Assembly (NCBI RefSeq): GCF_900112255.1
Contig: NZ_FOLE01000001.1
Coordinates: 1-64,000 of the forward strand
Source of the DNA: Flexibacter flexilis DSM 6793
GTDB lineage: Bacteria > Bacteroidota > Bacteroidia > Cytophagales > Flexibacteraceae
Length of the DNA: 64,000 nucleotides
Direction: 5' to 3'
Shown here: piece by piece, positions 16,563 to 25,521 of the stretch
Layout of the letters: each line of letters begins with the position of its first letter
How positions within the stretch are numbered: the stretch's first letter is position 1
Position numbers and translations under genes: made by a program
Notes under the pieces: generated by a model
Told to the model about the DNA's origin: nothing
Database searches by the model: none
The model's input: only the letters and a program-made list of their open reading frames with translations

Positions 16563-17072
16563 CTATATCAAAATACCCATAGCCATCAAACTATTCGACA
16601 ACTTTACATTGGCTTTTTGGGCCGCTATGGGATTTACTTCAAATTTCATTTTCCCATTCACAATCACAAAATTAATGATGCTGCCTTTTTTCCCCCAACC
16701 TTCGTGTTCTGTAATCAACATTATATTGTTTTTTTCGATGATTGGTGCTAATTTTTCAATCGAAACTCTCGCCATCGCAGGCACAAAAAGAATATGGCAA
16801 CCTGCAATGTCGGAAGCGTCTTCAAACAAAGATACCTTTATATCCTGATTGCCGATTTTTTTATCTAACAATGCTCTAGACATTGTTTCGGCAATTTGCT
16901 TGTCGCCCCACACCCCTACTTTAAAATCACCTACTTCTCGTTCGGGTGTCCACTTTGATAACTTTCCAATATTATATAAAAACAATGATTGGAATTTATA
17001 ATCAGCCGCCTGTCCAAATGTTACAAACACCGACCAAAAATACAAAATACAGAGTACTAACGTTTTTTTCAT
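16563..17072 (-). CDS. YfiR family (DUF4154) periplasmic protein, copy 1
   Basis: A 169-residue exported protein with a signal peptide ending near FVTFGQ. The body follows the YfiR/DUF4154 pattern: YKFQSLFLYNIGKLSKW, a Rossmann-like strand FKVGVWGD, the Cys-containing AGCHILFVPA, then NNIMLITEHEGWGKKGSIIN and the closing IAAQKANVKLSNSLMAMG. YfiR proteins are known as periplasmic repressors of the diguanylate cyclase YfiN. No GGDEF gene is in the window. The TonB receptor upstream (stop at 17171) is probably in the same transcript. A close paralogue lies at 24604-25113. Confidence 0.9.
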   Translation of the reverse strand: MKKTLVLCILYFWSVFVTFGQAADYKFQSLFLYNIGKLSKWTPEREVGDFKVGVWGDKQIAETMSRALLDKKIGNQDIKVSLFEDASDIAGCHILFVPAMARVSIEKLAPIIEKNNIMLITEHEGWGKKGSIINFVIVNGKMKFEVNPIAAQKANVKLSNSLMAMGILI

Positions 17073-17170
17073 AATGTTACAGCTTGTTTGATAAGATTAT
17101 AAAATCATGAATTTAAGCGAGCAAACACTTATTTTCATGGTAATTAATAAAAGAATACGATGGATTAAGA

Positions 17171-19627
17171 TTATAATTCATATGCTAATTTTAGCCCCAC
17201 AAAACGAGGTTCTTGCGTGTATCGCAACTTGCTCGGATTGCTTGCATTAAAACCAGAATCGTAGAAATATCTACGCGCTTTATTGGTATAAAACAAATTA
17301 TTGCAATAGGCACTGATTTGGAGGTTGTTATATATTTTATATGCCACCGAAGCATTGCAACGCAAATCTGTTTTATAGATATTATTGGCTCGAGTGCTAC
17401 TTACAAAATCCCTCACTTGCTGCCCAAAACCACTAGGAACATCGCTCACAGCGTTTTGATAAGCAGACAAACCATCATCAGAACCTGCAAAATTCCACAG
17501 AATACGTGTATCTAGATGCAAAGTCAATTTCTGGTCTAACAACGTATAGGTTGCAAATAATTTCGTGATATTTTGGGCATAATTACTCAACTTTTTGCCT
17601 GTACCTTTGATATATACGGTATCTCTCACACCATTATTGGTAAATGCAATCGGCTGATTATAATCCGAATAACTAATACCACTACCCACTTGGTCTGCAT
17701 TTAATTTCCAGTCCACAAGCCCTACAATGGCATGGTTAAATCCCACCGAAAGGTTATTCGCTTTATAAGTAACAGCTATTTCTGCGCCAGCGGTTTGAGA
17801 CTTTCCTAATGCTACTACGCCCAAAGTGCTAGTTGACCAATCCAAAATTTCGGTTGAATTGTAATACACATTTGCTTCTGTAATCAGTTTTGGGCTATGC
17901 ACGTAGGTGTACAACACTTCCAATGCTCGCAATTTTTCGGTAGGCGAAACACGCCCCGCACGATGTTCAACTAACATCTGAGAGGCCGTATTCATACGAG
18001 TAGATTGTAGCCCAACCACACGGAACGTATGTTTATAAAAATCAAATAATACCGCCAAGCGAGGTGAAAATAACCACTTTGAATAAGTATCTTTATCTGT
18101 TCTGGCCGATGCCAACAAACTAATTTTATCAGTCAGTACATAGCTTCCTTCACCATAAAAAGAAATGGTATTCGTTTGCCAACCATTGCCTACATATACG
18201 CCTTGGTTCGCAGTAATTTGGTTCGCACTAGCTCCCACCCCTGTATTTGATACAGCTAATACCGTTGAATCGCTTACAATTTCGCGTTGGTCACCCAAAC
18301 GAATGGCCGAAGCCGATTTAAACCAAGGTGCAGCCCAATGATTATTCGTCAATTCCGTACCAAAAGCTCCTTGAAATTTATTATTAGCACTTTTGTAAGT
18401 AAGAACGGCTTTGCCTGTTATTTGTCTTTCCGAATACTGATAAATGGCGTGTCGTAAGCTCGACAAATTCATAATGCTAGTCAGCTCACGAAGTTTGAGG
18501 CTGTCCAGATTCGTATTAGTAAGCGTTGATAAGGTTTGATAACGAATACTATAATTATTTTCATTATCATATACAATATTAGTACTCAACTCAAGTCGAT
18601 CATTCAACGTAAATTTCTTTTCTGCTATCGCCAAAAATTGCTGATTTCTGCTGTACATACTAGGAATCGCATCCCCTTTGTAAACAGGCTTATTGCTTGT
18701 AACATTAAAAGAAGACAATGGTCTGTATCTTTCAAATGGATTACCAAAAGCCCCTGCTTGGTTATAGCGCGTAAAAAATTTATAGCCTTTTCCAAAATCA
18801 AAATCTGCCATTAATTTCAACTGAGGAATGTTTAAAGCATCTCTCATGTATGGATTAATAGGAACAGGTGTTTTCATTTGATCTGGCAAACCGTAATCAG
18901 TAAATGACTTAGCAGTAAATACTTCAGGGTGATTAATTCCGTCAGTAGATTGAATACTGCCATAAAACAAACTTTTCACTCCAGATGTCGATTTGCCTCC
19001 TGCATACAAATTCAAGCCGCGCGACTGATATTCAGACTTATAATTCACCGAAGCCCCAACAACACTTTCCTCCATTGCCCTCTTGGTCGTAATGCTAATA
19101 ACGCCAGCAATTGCCCCTGGTCCATACGTTACCGACCCAGGACCGCGTACTACTTCTATTTTTTCAATATCATCCAAATCCCAATTAGAAATCTCGGATA
19201 CCATCCCCTTGTGCGCTCTGTTATTTACTACTACACCGTTAACAAGCAACAGAAATTTCAGATTTCGGTTAGAGGAAATACCCCTCATAGCCGCAGCCAT
19301 TCCTTCCGATTGGTGATCAAGCCAGAAAAAACCAGGGACATACGTTTCCAGCAAATCAAGCATATTACGGCTTGCACTCACACGAATGTCATCTTTGGTA
19401 ATCACAGTAATAGCCACAGGTTTTGAGTACTGCTTCAAATTCACTAAAGAGCCAATTGGTACTTCCACTTCCAGAAGTTCTTCCAAGCTCATTTCCATCA
19501 AATCTTTCTCTTTTTTGGGTGCCTCAGATTCGTTTTGTGCAAAAACGCTTTGAGAAAAAAGTAACACAAAAGCCGCCATTTTATAGAAATTTTGGGGCTT
19601 TACCACTGTATGGTAATTTCTTGTCAT
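17171..19627 (-). CDS. TonB-dependent receptor 1
   Basis: An 818-residue outer-membrane receptor. After a signal peptide comes a short acidic stretch with MEMSLEELLEVEVPIG, a motif seen in receptors that accompany YfiR proteins. The plug follows (VVRGPGSVTYGPGAIAGVISI), then a 22-strand-type barrel ending in RFVGLKLAYEL with an aromatic-rich last strand. No carboxypeptidase-like or STN domain is present. It is the first gene of a probable two-gene transcript with the YfiR protein. The substrate is unknown; the 772-base AT-rich gap upstream is unusually long for this strand. Confidence 0.93.
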   Translation of the reverse strand: MTRNYHTVVKPQNFYKMAAFVLLFSQSVFAQNESEAPKKEKDLMEMSLEELLEVEVPIGSLVNLKQYSKPVAITVITKDDIRVSASRNMLDLLETYVPGFFWLDHQSEGMAAAMRGISSNRNLKFLLLVNGVVVNNRAHKGMVSEISNWDLDDIEKIEVVRGPGSVTYGPGAIAGVISITTKRAMEESVVGASVNYKSEYQSRGLNLYAGGKSTSGVKSLFYGSIQSTDGINHPEVFTAKSFTDYGLPDQMKTPVPINPYMRDALNIPQLKLMADFDFGKGYKFFTRYNQAGAFGNPFERYRPLSSFNVTSNKPVYKGDAIPSMYSRNQQFLAIAEKKFTLNDRLELSTNIVYDNENNYSIRYQTLSTLTNTNLDSLKLRELTSIMNLSSLRHAIYQYSERQITGKAVLTYKSANNKFQGAFGTELTNNHWAAPWFKSASAIRLGDQREIVSDSTVLAVSNTGVGASANQITANQGVYVGNGWQTNTISFYGEGSYVLTDKISLLASARTDKDTYSKWLFSPRLAVLFDFYKHTFRVVGLQSTRMNTASQMLVEHRAGRVSPTEKLRALEVLYTYVHSPKLITEANVYYNSTEILDWSTSTLGVVALGKSQTAGAEIAVTYKANNLSVGFNHAIVGLVDWKLNADQVGSGISYSDYNQPIAFTNNGVRDTVYIKGTGKKLSNYAQNITKLFATYTLLDQKLTLHLDTRILWNFAGSDDGLSAYQNAVSDVPSGFGQQVRDFVSSTRANNIYKTDLRCNASVAYKIYNNLQISAYCNNLFYTNKARRYFYDSGFNASNPSKLRYTQEPRFVGLKLAYEL

Positions 19628-20343
19628 AGGTAGATAAATTAAAATAAAACAAAATTATTCAGCAGGAAATATCCTTGTTGAATTATATGTAGAGAAATCT
19701 AATAACGTAGGAATATGATTAAATAATAACACCATTATTTAGACATATTCTGACTAGGTAAATTGGTGATGATTTTGAATAATAAATAACACAAAATCAA
19801 TGAGACAAAGGTAAACTTTAATACTATTTTCAAAAAATAATTCCAAAAATTATACCATATACCATGTAATAACACTGATGCATTTTCTTGCAATACATTA
19901 AAATTAAATAATAACAAAGCAGAATATTTAAAAACAGAGCATAAAACAAGAAATATAAAATCTCATAAACATCTCATAATCAATAATAAATAATGAAAAC
20001 ATTCGATTTTCTAATTATATGACATTCAGAAAGCTACATATACAGACAGTGTATTATTTTCATACAATATTCACAAAAACAATATTTCGCTTTTTAAGGC
20101 AAAAAAAGAATAATTACATCGGGCAAATACCGCATATTTTTTTCTTAAAAAAGACATACAATACAGTAAAAAAAATAACATTTTTCAGTATTTTAAAATC
20201 TAAAAACTACAATAATTAAAATAATTTATTTGGCTTTTTGTACGTCCAAAACATTTTTTTTATTTCAATTATTTAGAACTTTTCTAACAAAAAACACTTA
20301 TTACAGGCGCATTGTTATAACTTTTACAATAACCGTGGACAAT
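19628..20343. other. very AT-rich intergenic stretch
   Basis: About 720 bases without a credible gene. It is strongly AT-rich, with short hydrophobic frames on both strands that look like chance. On the minus strand TAATTTTG at 19650-19657 is a possible -7 box for receptor 1, 23 bases before its ATG. At 20269-20291 there is an imperfect palindrome (TTATTTAGAA, CTT, then a partly matching right arm) similar to the operator before the heme receptor. Confidence 0.5.
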
Positions 20344-20382
20344 AAAAAAGCAAGCACCTCATAATGTAAGATGCTTGCTTTT
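20344..20382 (-). terminator. terminator of receptor 2 operon
   Basis: Perfect 11-base arms (20346-20356 and 20372-20382) with a 15-base loop. On the minus strand the stem is followed by a T-run. It ends the yfiR2/receptor 3/receptor 2 transcript. Confidence 0.88.
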
Positions 20383-20399
20383 AGGTAGTACCAATTATG

Positions 20400-22475
20400 C
20401 TATTTTATAAACTCATAGGTGAATTGCAGCGTAATTTGGCGGTCGTTGGCTGGGCTTGGCGCATGGCCTGCATAATACGGCTGAATCAGTATGTATTTGG
20501 CATTAAACAAGTTACTTCCAGTCAGGCGCATATTTAGGTTTTTGGCAATCTCCTTTACGCCCACACTCAAATTAGCCATAAACAACTGCGGATAGCTCGT
20601 AGATTGATGATTATGATAATGGTGTGTAGCTAATGCCTCTCTTGCAAACTCCGCCGAAGGGCCATAACGTTTGCTAAAATACGTTCCCGTAAGACCAAAA
20701 GTTACTTTACCAACGCGATAATGCGCCCCAACATTCACTTTGAGCGGCGGCAAACCCAAGGTATATTCTTTATCTGCGGTCAAATATTCGTCTGTACTGC
20801 CTTTGGCGGGTCTGTTGTACGAGAAATTCATAAAACCACCCCATTTGGTATATGCTACATTAAGCGTGCCTTCTACGCCCATAGATTTTACTTCGCCAGC
20901 ATTCACATACGACTTTTCACCACCATTCCACAATATAGAATGCTTAATGTCTATGTAGTAAAGATTGGTTTTCAGGTTAATATTATCCGTAAAACGGTAG
21001 CCCATTTCTATTTCATAATTATCTGATTCTTCTGGCTTTAATTGGTCATTATAGGCAATCCAACTATTATAAGCTTGCCCAGGTGTCGGGATACGATACG
21101 CATGACTATACAACACTTTTACATTAAAAGGCTCTTGAAAGAAAATCAAACCCACACGCGGAGCAGTGGCATCGCCAAAAGTATTATGCTCGAAGCGGTC
21201 GGCGACAAAGACTTGCCAATTGGTATTAAATTGATATTTATATTGAGCAAAGCCAAAAACCGAACGCGTGAAACGAGAATATTCGCTGGTGTCCGTAATG
21301 CCTCCCGAACCGTACATGGCAGGAGCACCCGATGCGGTTCTGTTTTGGGCAATATCGTGTGTATAGCCACCACCCGCAATTAGTTCGCTGTGATGCGCGA
21401 GCTTGAACGTACCAATTACCTGACCTCTAAAATGGTGGTTAATGGCCGCTGGCCCCAACAAATTGCCGTTGAGTTGCGAAAAAGAATTTGTCGCGCCAAA
21501 CATCGGGTTGCCGCGCGAATACTCTGCTTGTGGCTCTATCTTTATTTTTTTACTAAAATCACTTTCGTATTTGATGCGCACAGCGTCCGAATAATTCTCG
21601 AAATATTCAGTGTTTTTGCCATAGCTGTTACGCGCCACCACCGTATCAAAACCATCTTGACCCGTAAACGCAAATTTGAAATGATGATATTTTATCTGAA
21701 GGCCTTTGTATTCCAATTGCAAGGTTTGGTAATAGCTTTGGCGCGGCGTGTTGGCGTTGCCGAACTGCACTTCATTGCCCCAAAAATCGGTGTATTTGCG
21801 TGTAGAAGTTGGGTGAAGACTATAACCCGCCGAACCATTGATTTGCAACTCCCCTACTTTGGTGTTGAAAGACAAATTATTAGTTGTGCCAAAGGCTTTG
21901 CCGTCGAGCGTGAGGCCGTTGGTAGTCAGGCGCAAACCTTCTGGCGTAGTGTTCGAACGTGTAATCACATTGACCACCGTAACCAACGAAAAGCCCCCAT
22001 ACAACACACTGCCCGGCCCACGGATGATCTCTACGCGCTCAATCATTGAGGCAGGAAACTGATTGATAATATTGGTATTACCGTAAAAATAGTCATTGAC
22101 AGGCAAGCCGTTAAGCAAAATCGTACCTTTGCCCTCGTACATCCATACGCCCCGAAAGCCTTGCCCCGCCGAAGCGATGCCATCTATGCCATACTCAAAA
22201 CCTGGTACAAATCGCAAGATTTCGGACAAGTCGCGGTAGCCATACAGCAAAATATCTTTGCGCGTAATCACCGACACAATCGACGGGATTTCTTCTTCTG
22301 CTTGGCTGCTGGTAGAAGCCACCGTCAGGTTTTCTTGTTTCACGTAAGCACGCACTTGGTCTTCGTTAAACTTCATGTCCATTAGGTTCTGCAAGTCTGT
22401 TTCTGAAGAGTCTGTTTGCGCCCAAACTGGCAAGCTAGTAAGCCACAACAAAGAGACGAGTAGTATTTTTTTCAT
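20400..22475 (-). CDS. TonB-dependent receptor 2
   Basis: A 691-residue outer-membrane receptor with a signal peptide ending LPVWAQ, a short linker (TDLQNLMDMKFNEDQVRAYV), a plug with IPSIVSVITRKDILLYGYRD and EIIRGPGSVLYGG, and a barrel ending in ITLQFTYEFIK. It lies 34 bases downstream of receptor 3 and was probably copied from a common ancestor: both begin their mature parts with the same TD-x-x-x-x-DLQ-L-M/L pattern. The ligand is unknown. A strong terminator follows. Confidence 0.93.
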   Translation of the reverse strand: MKKILLVSLLWLTSLPVWAQTDSSETDLQNLMDMKFNEDQVRAYVKQENLTVASTSSQAEEEIPSIVSVITRKDILLYGYRDLSEILRFVPGFEYGIDGIASAGQGFRGVWMYEGKGTILLNGLPVNDYFYGNTNIINQFPASMIERVEIIRGPGSVLYGGFSLVTVVNVITRSNTTPEGLRLTTNGLTLDGKAFGTTNNLSFNTKVGELQINGSAGYSLHPTSTRKYTDFWGNEVQFGNANTPRQSYYQTLQLEYKGLQIKYHHFKFAFTGQDGFDTVVARNSYGKNTEYFENYSDAVRIKYESDFSKKIKIEPQAEYSRGNPMFGATNSFSQLNGNLLGPAAINHHFRGQVIGTFKLAHHSELIAGGGYTHDIAQNRTASGAPAMYGSGGITDTSEYSRFTRSVFGFAQYKYQFNTNWQVFVADRFEHNTFGDATAPRVGLIFFQEPFNVKVLYSHAYRIPTPGQAYNSWIAYNDQLKPEESDNYEIEMGYRFTDNINLKTNLYYIDIKHSILWNGGEKSYVNAGEVKSMGVEGTLNVAYTKWGGFMNFSYNRPAKGSTDEYLTADKEYTLGLPPLKVNVGAHYRVGKVTFGLTGTYFSKRYGPSAEFAREALATHHYHNHQSTSYPQLFMANLSVGVKEIAKNLNMRLTGSNLFNAKYILIQPYYAGHAPSPANDRQITLQFTYEFIK

Positions 22476-22509
22476 CTAAAAAAATATGATTATAAAGTTA
22501 ATATTTCAT

Positions 22510-24528
22510 CTAAAATTTCACGGCAAAAGTAAAGTAAAAAGCCCTACCACCACGCAACGGCAACGAATTGATATTGCGGCGCGAAAACTCAGGCGTATAG
22601 ATTTTTTCGTTCAACAAATTGTCGGCATAACAGGCCAAATTAAGCGCAGGGATTTTCTTGGTATCAAAAAGTTGTTGAAAATCTACCGAAACGTTAGCCG
22701 AAAGCAAATGAAACGCTTGGGCAGTAGGATTAGGCGTAGTAACGTCCGCGCCTGTATCGGCGTTGCGCAACGTGGCGGGCTTTGAAAACCACGAATCAAA
22801 TACACTCACTGCCAGTCCGTTAGTGGTACGATACGAAACCCCACCTTTTACGGTTGCGTTCGGTGTCGTGTTCATGTTGTACCAACCTTTGTCGTTTTTA
22901 TTTTCTTGGTAGGACGAAGAAAGCGTAAGGGTTAGTTGCTGCGTTGGCATTATTTTGGCCTCCACTTCTACGCCTTGCGAGTTGAGCGTACCTTCATTAA
23001 AATAATAGGCAATGCCATTAATTGTCTTACGAACAAGCGTATTTTTTTGATGGCTGTTAAAATATCCTACGGCCAATTGATAATTCAAATCCTGATAAAA
23101 CCATTGTGCATCAAACGTTCCGACCGTTTCGGGGACAAGATTCGGATTGCCGACATTAGACGAAATATTGGAGTAACGTTCTGATTGTGAAGCAGATTTA
23201 AAAGCATTTCCGTACAGCACTTTTATACCTGTGGCTTCATTGAGGTTGGCGATTAGCCCCCAGCGTGGCGCAAAATCCGCCTGAAAACTCGGAACTTTGT
23301 TGGCCTGCGCTCCCGCAATCAGTTTCAAATGTGCACTTGGGCGATAGTCGGCTTGCACGTACGCCGCGCCGCGCCATTCGTCATAAGCTTTTACAAATTC
23401 GGTGGGTTGATTCGTATTTTTATCTACGGCATCTCCCCTACCCGTCAGGCGCGTGGCCAGCAGCCCCGCCACAATATTTACTTTTTCGGTGGGGCGAATA
23501 AAATGCGTTACCTCCAACAGCCCATCATTTGAGAAAAAATGTACGGGACGGTCAGAACGCACAGAACGTTGCGAAAAGCCATTAAGCGTAAAATTATGTG
23601 TAGCATACCATTTCGACGAAAAATCATGTCTGTACCCAATATCAGCAAAAGCCCTGTAAGTATTGAGTTTGTTAGTCGTTCCATCACTTGGCCATTCGGG
23701 TTTTTCGCCTATCACGTCGCGCAACGAATTTCCATAAAACCCTCTGAATGAGATTTTTTTGTAACTACCTAACATACTGACCGAAAGGTTTTGTTGGCCG
23801 TAATTAACGGTTTTGGTTACGCCTTTCGCGTCGGTGGCCGTCAAATCCCAACCCTGTTGGTTGAAATAACGCACCGCAGACGTAAGTTTAAAATCTTCTT
23901 TCTGTTGGCTTTGCAAAAGCGACGCGCCGACCGTCCCGAACGAACCCACTTGCGTGCTAACTTTCGTTACGTTTTTGTGCTCTTGCTTCATTATCAAATT
24001 AATAACGCCCGTAAAAGCATTCGTACCATATAGCACACTGCCCGGCCCGCGTATAATTTCGATGCGTTCCAAGGCCTCCAGCGGAAACGTATTGAAAATG
24101 GCCAAGTCCACGCCACCATAAAAACTTTCTCTGCAAGGGCGGCCATCTATCAAAATAAGTACGTGGCTTGCCGTATGCGTTTGCAAATCGCCGCGAATCG
24201 TGGCCATGTTATTGGGGAAATAATACGAACCCGCCATGTACATTCCCACCACGCGGTTAAGTACGTCGCTCAGGTCGTTGCCGCCAAACGCCGCCATTTC
24301 TTGACGGTCTATCACGGTGAGCAAACCCGCCGCATCGGCCAGATTTTCTTTGCTCTTGGAGGCTGACTCTACTTTGGTAGCGTCCAAACTTTTACGGACT
24401 TGCGTGTCCTCAAAATCAATATTTAGTAGTTTTTGCAAATCTGCTTGGGTCGTGTCTGTCTGAGCATACGCCGTCATTTGTCCTAAAAATGTGGCGTATG
24501 CTACCAATAAAAAGTATTTTTTTTTCAT
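22510..24528 (-). CDS. TonB-dependent receptor 3
   Basis: A 672-residue receptor with signal peptide, linker TDTTQADLQKLLNIDFEDTQ, plug (LLTVIDRQEMAAFGGNDLSD, EIIRGPGSVLYGTNAFTGV) and barrel ending GRAFYFTFAVKF. The second gene of a minus-strand unit: it starts 75 bases after the YfiR copy 2 stop codon and is followed 34 bases later by receptor 2. Like its neighbours it lacks a CarboxypepD_reg-like domain, unlike the heme receptor at 45671. Substrate unknown. Confidence 0.93.
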   Translation of the reverse strand: MKKKYFLLVAYATFLGQMTAYAQTDTTQADLQKLLNIDFEDTQVRKSLDATKVESASKSKENLADAAGLLTVIDRQEMAAFGGNDLSDVLNRVVGMYMAGSYYFPNNMATIRGDLQTHTASHVLILIDGRPCRESFYGGVDLAIFNTFPLEALERIEIIRGPGSVLYGTNAFTGVINLIMKQEHKNVTKVSTQVGSFGTVGASLLQSQQKEDFKLTSAVRYFNQQGWDLTATDAKGVTKTVNYGQQNLSVSMLGSYKKISFRGFYGNSLRDVIGEKPEWPSDGTTNKLNTYRAFADIGYRHDFSSKWYATHNFTLNGFSQRSVRSDRPVHFFSNDGLLEVTHFIRPTEKVNIVAGLLATRLTGRGDAVDKNTNQPTEFVKAYDEWRGAAYVQADYRPSAHLKLIAGAQANKVPSFQADFAPRWGLIANLNEATGIKVLYGNAFKSASQSERYSNISSNVGNPNLVPETVGTFDAQWFYQDLNYQLAVGYFNSHQKNTLVRKTINGIAYYFNEGTLNSQGVEVEAKIMPTQQLTLTLSSSYQENKNDKGWYNMNTTPNATVKGGVSYRTTNGLAVSVFDSWFSKPATLRNADTGADVTTPNPTAQAFHLLSANVSVDFQQLFDTKKIPALNLACYADNLLNEKIYTPEFSRRNINSLPLRGGRAFYFTFAVKF

Positions 24529-24603
24529 ATAAAATAAATAGAGAAAAGAGCTATTGAAATTTCAATGGCCTAATTTGTTTGGTTAGAAGAATAAAACAAC
24601 CGA

Positions 24604-25113
24604 TTATAAAACAATGCCCATTGCCGTAAGGCTATTGGATAGCTTTACGTTGGCTTTTTGGGCAGCTTCTTGGTTTACTTCAAATTTCATTTTACCGTCC
24701 ACCATAATAAAATTAATGGCACTGCCTTTTCTGCCCCAGCCGTCGCGCTCGGTTACCAGCATAATATTATTTTTTTCTACGACTTTGGTCAGTTTCTCAA
24801 TCGGCACTTTGGTTGTGGCAGGCACAAACAAAATATGACAAGACGAAACATCATTTATATCGTTAAACACTTCTACTTTAATATTTTGTGCGCCAACTTT
24901 TTTGTTGGTCAATGCTTGCGACATTGTTTCGGCCACTTGCTTATTGCCCAAAATGGCAATTTTAAAATCGCCTGCCTCATGATCAGGTGTCCATTTTGCT
25001 AATTTAGCAATATTATAGACAAATAAAGATTGAAATTTATAATCAGTCGTTTGCGCAAAAGTCGAAAACGACGTAAAAAGAGAAAGTACAAAAATCAAAC
25101 GTAACTTTTTCAT
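24604..25113 (-). CDS. YfiR family (DUF4154) periplasmic protein, copy 2
   Basis: A 169-residue exported protein closely similar to copy 1 at 16563-17072 over its full length: YKFQSLFVYNIAKLAKWTPD, SSCHILFVPATTK, NNIMLVTERDGWGRKGSAIN, AAQKANVKLSNSLTAMGIVL. The frame opens at 25146, but ATG 25113 starts the signal peptide MKKLRLIFVLSLFTSFSTFAQ. It is the first gene of a three-gene unit with receptors 3 and 2. Known YfiR homologues bind and restrain a membrane cyclase; here the likely partner is unknown. Confidence 0.9.
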   Translation of the reverse strand: MKKLRLIFVLSLFTSFSTFAQTTDYKFQSLFVYNIAKLAKWTPDHEAGDFKIAILGNKQVAETMSQALTNKKVGAQNIKVEVFNDINDVSSCHILFVPATTKVPIEKLTKVVEKNNIMLVTERDGWGRKGSAINFIMVDGKMKFEVNQEAAQKANVKLSNSLTAMGIVL

Positions 25114-25145
25114 AGAATTGAAATCAAAATATGTATTAGTAAGCA

Positions 25146-25153
25146 CAAATTTA
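25146..25153 (-). promoter_or_regulatory. -7 box of YfiR copy 2 unit
   Basis: On the minus strand TAAATTTG fits TAnnTTTG exactly, 32 bases before the ATG. No -33 element is apparent. Confidence 0.4.
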
Positions 25154-25521
25154 ATGTATTTAAATATTATTTATTAAGATTTATGATAAAAATCATAGAA
25201 AAGTATAGCTACATCAAAATAAAACAGTTGTCTCATTTTGATTTTTGTATTATACACAATCCCAAAATATCAACCACAAGACGTAATTTTTAGCAACAAA
25301 TCGTCGATAGTGCTTTGTTGAGTTTCTATACAAAGTAACATATTTCTTTCGCTATTTTTTTTTAAAACTCGGCCAAACTCCCCAATAACTCGGCCAAATA
25401 ACACAAACAACTCCTTTCGCAACATAGCTTTTCGGAAATACTACATAATTGTACGGAAAGCGAACTATTATAATAAGATTTTGTTGTAGGAGATTGTATC
25501 TATCTATCGAACAATTCAGCT
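25154..25521. other. divergent intergenic region
   Basis: About 370 AT-rich bases between the minus-strand YfiR unit and the plus-strand efflux adaptor. It must hold the adaptor promoter, but I could not fix one. I see no gene, RNA or strong repeat in it. Confidence 0.5.

Noticed and set aside
24553-24566. 14-base palindrome ATTGAAATTTCAAT between YfiR copy 2 and receptor 3
   Set aside because: It is perfect but short and made of A and T mostly, in an AT-rich spacer; not enough to call an operator.
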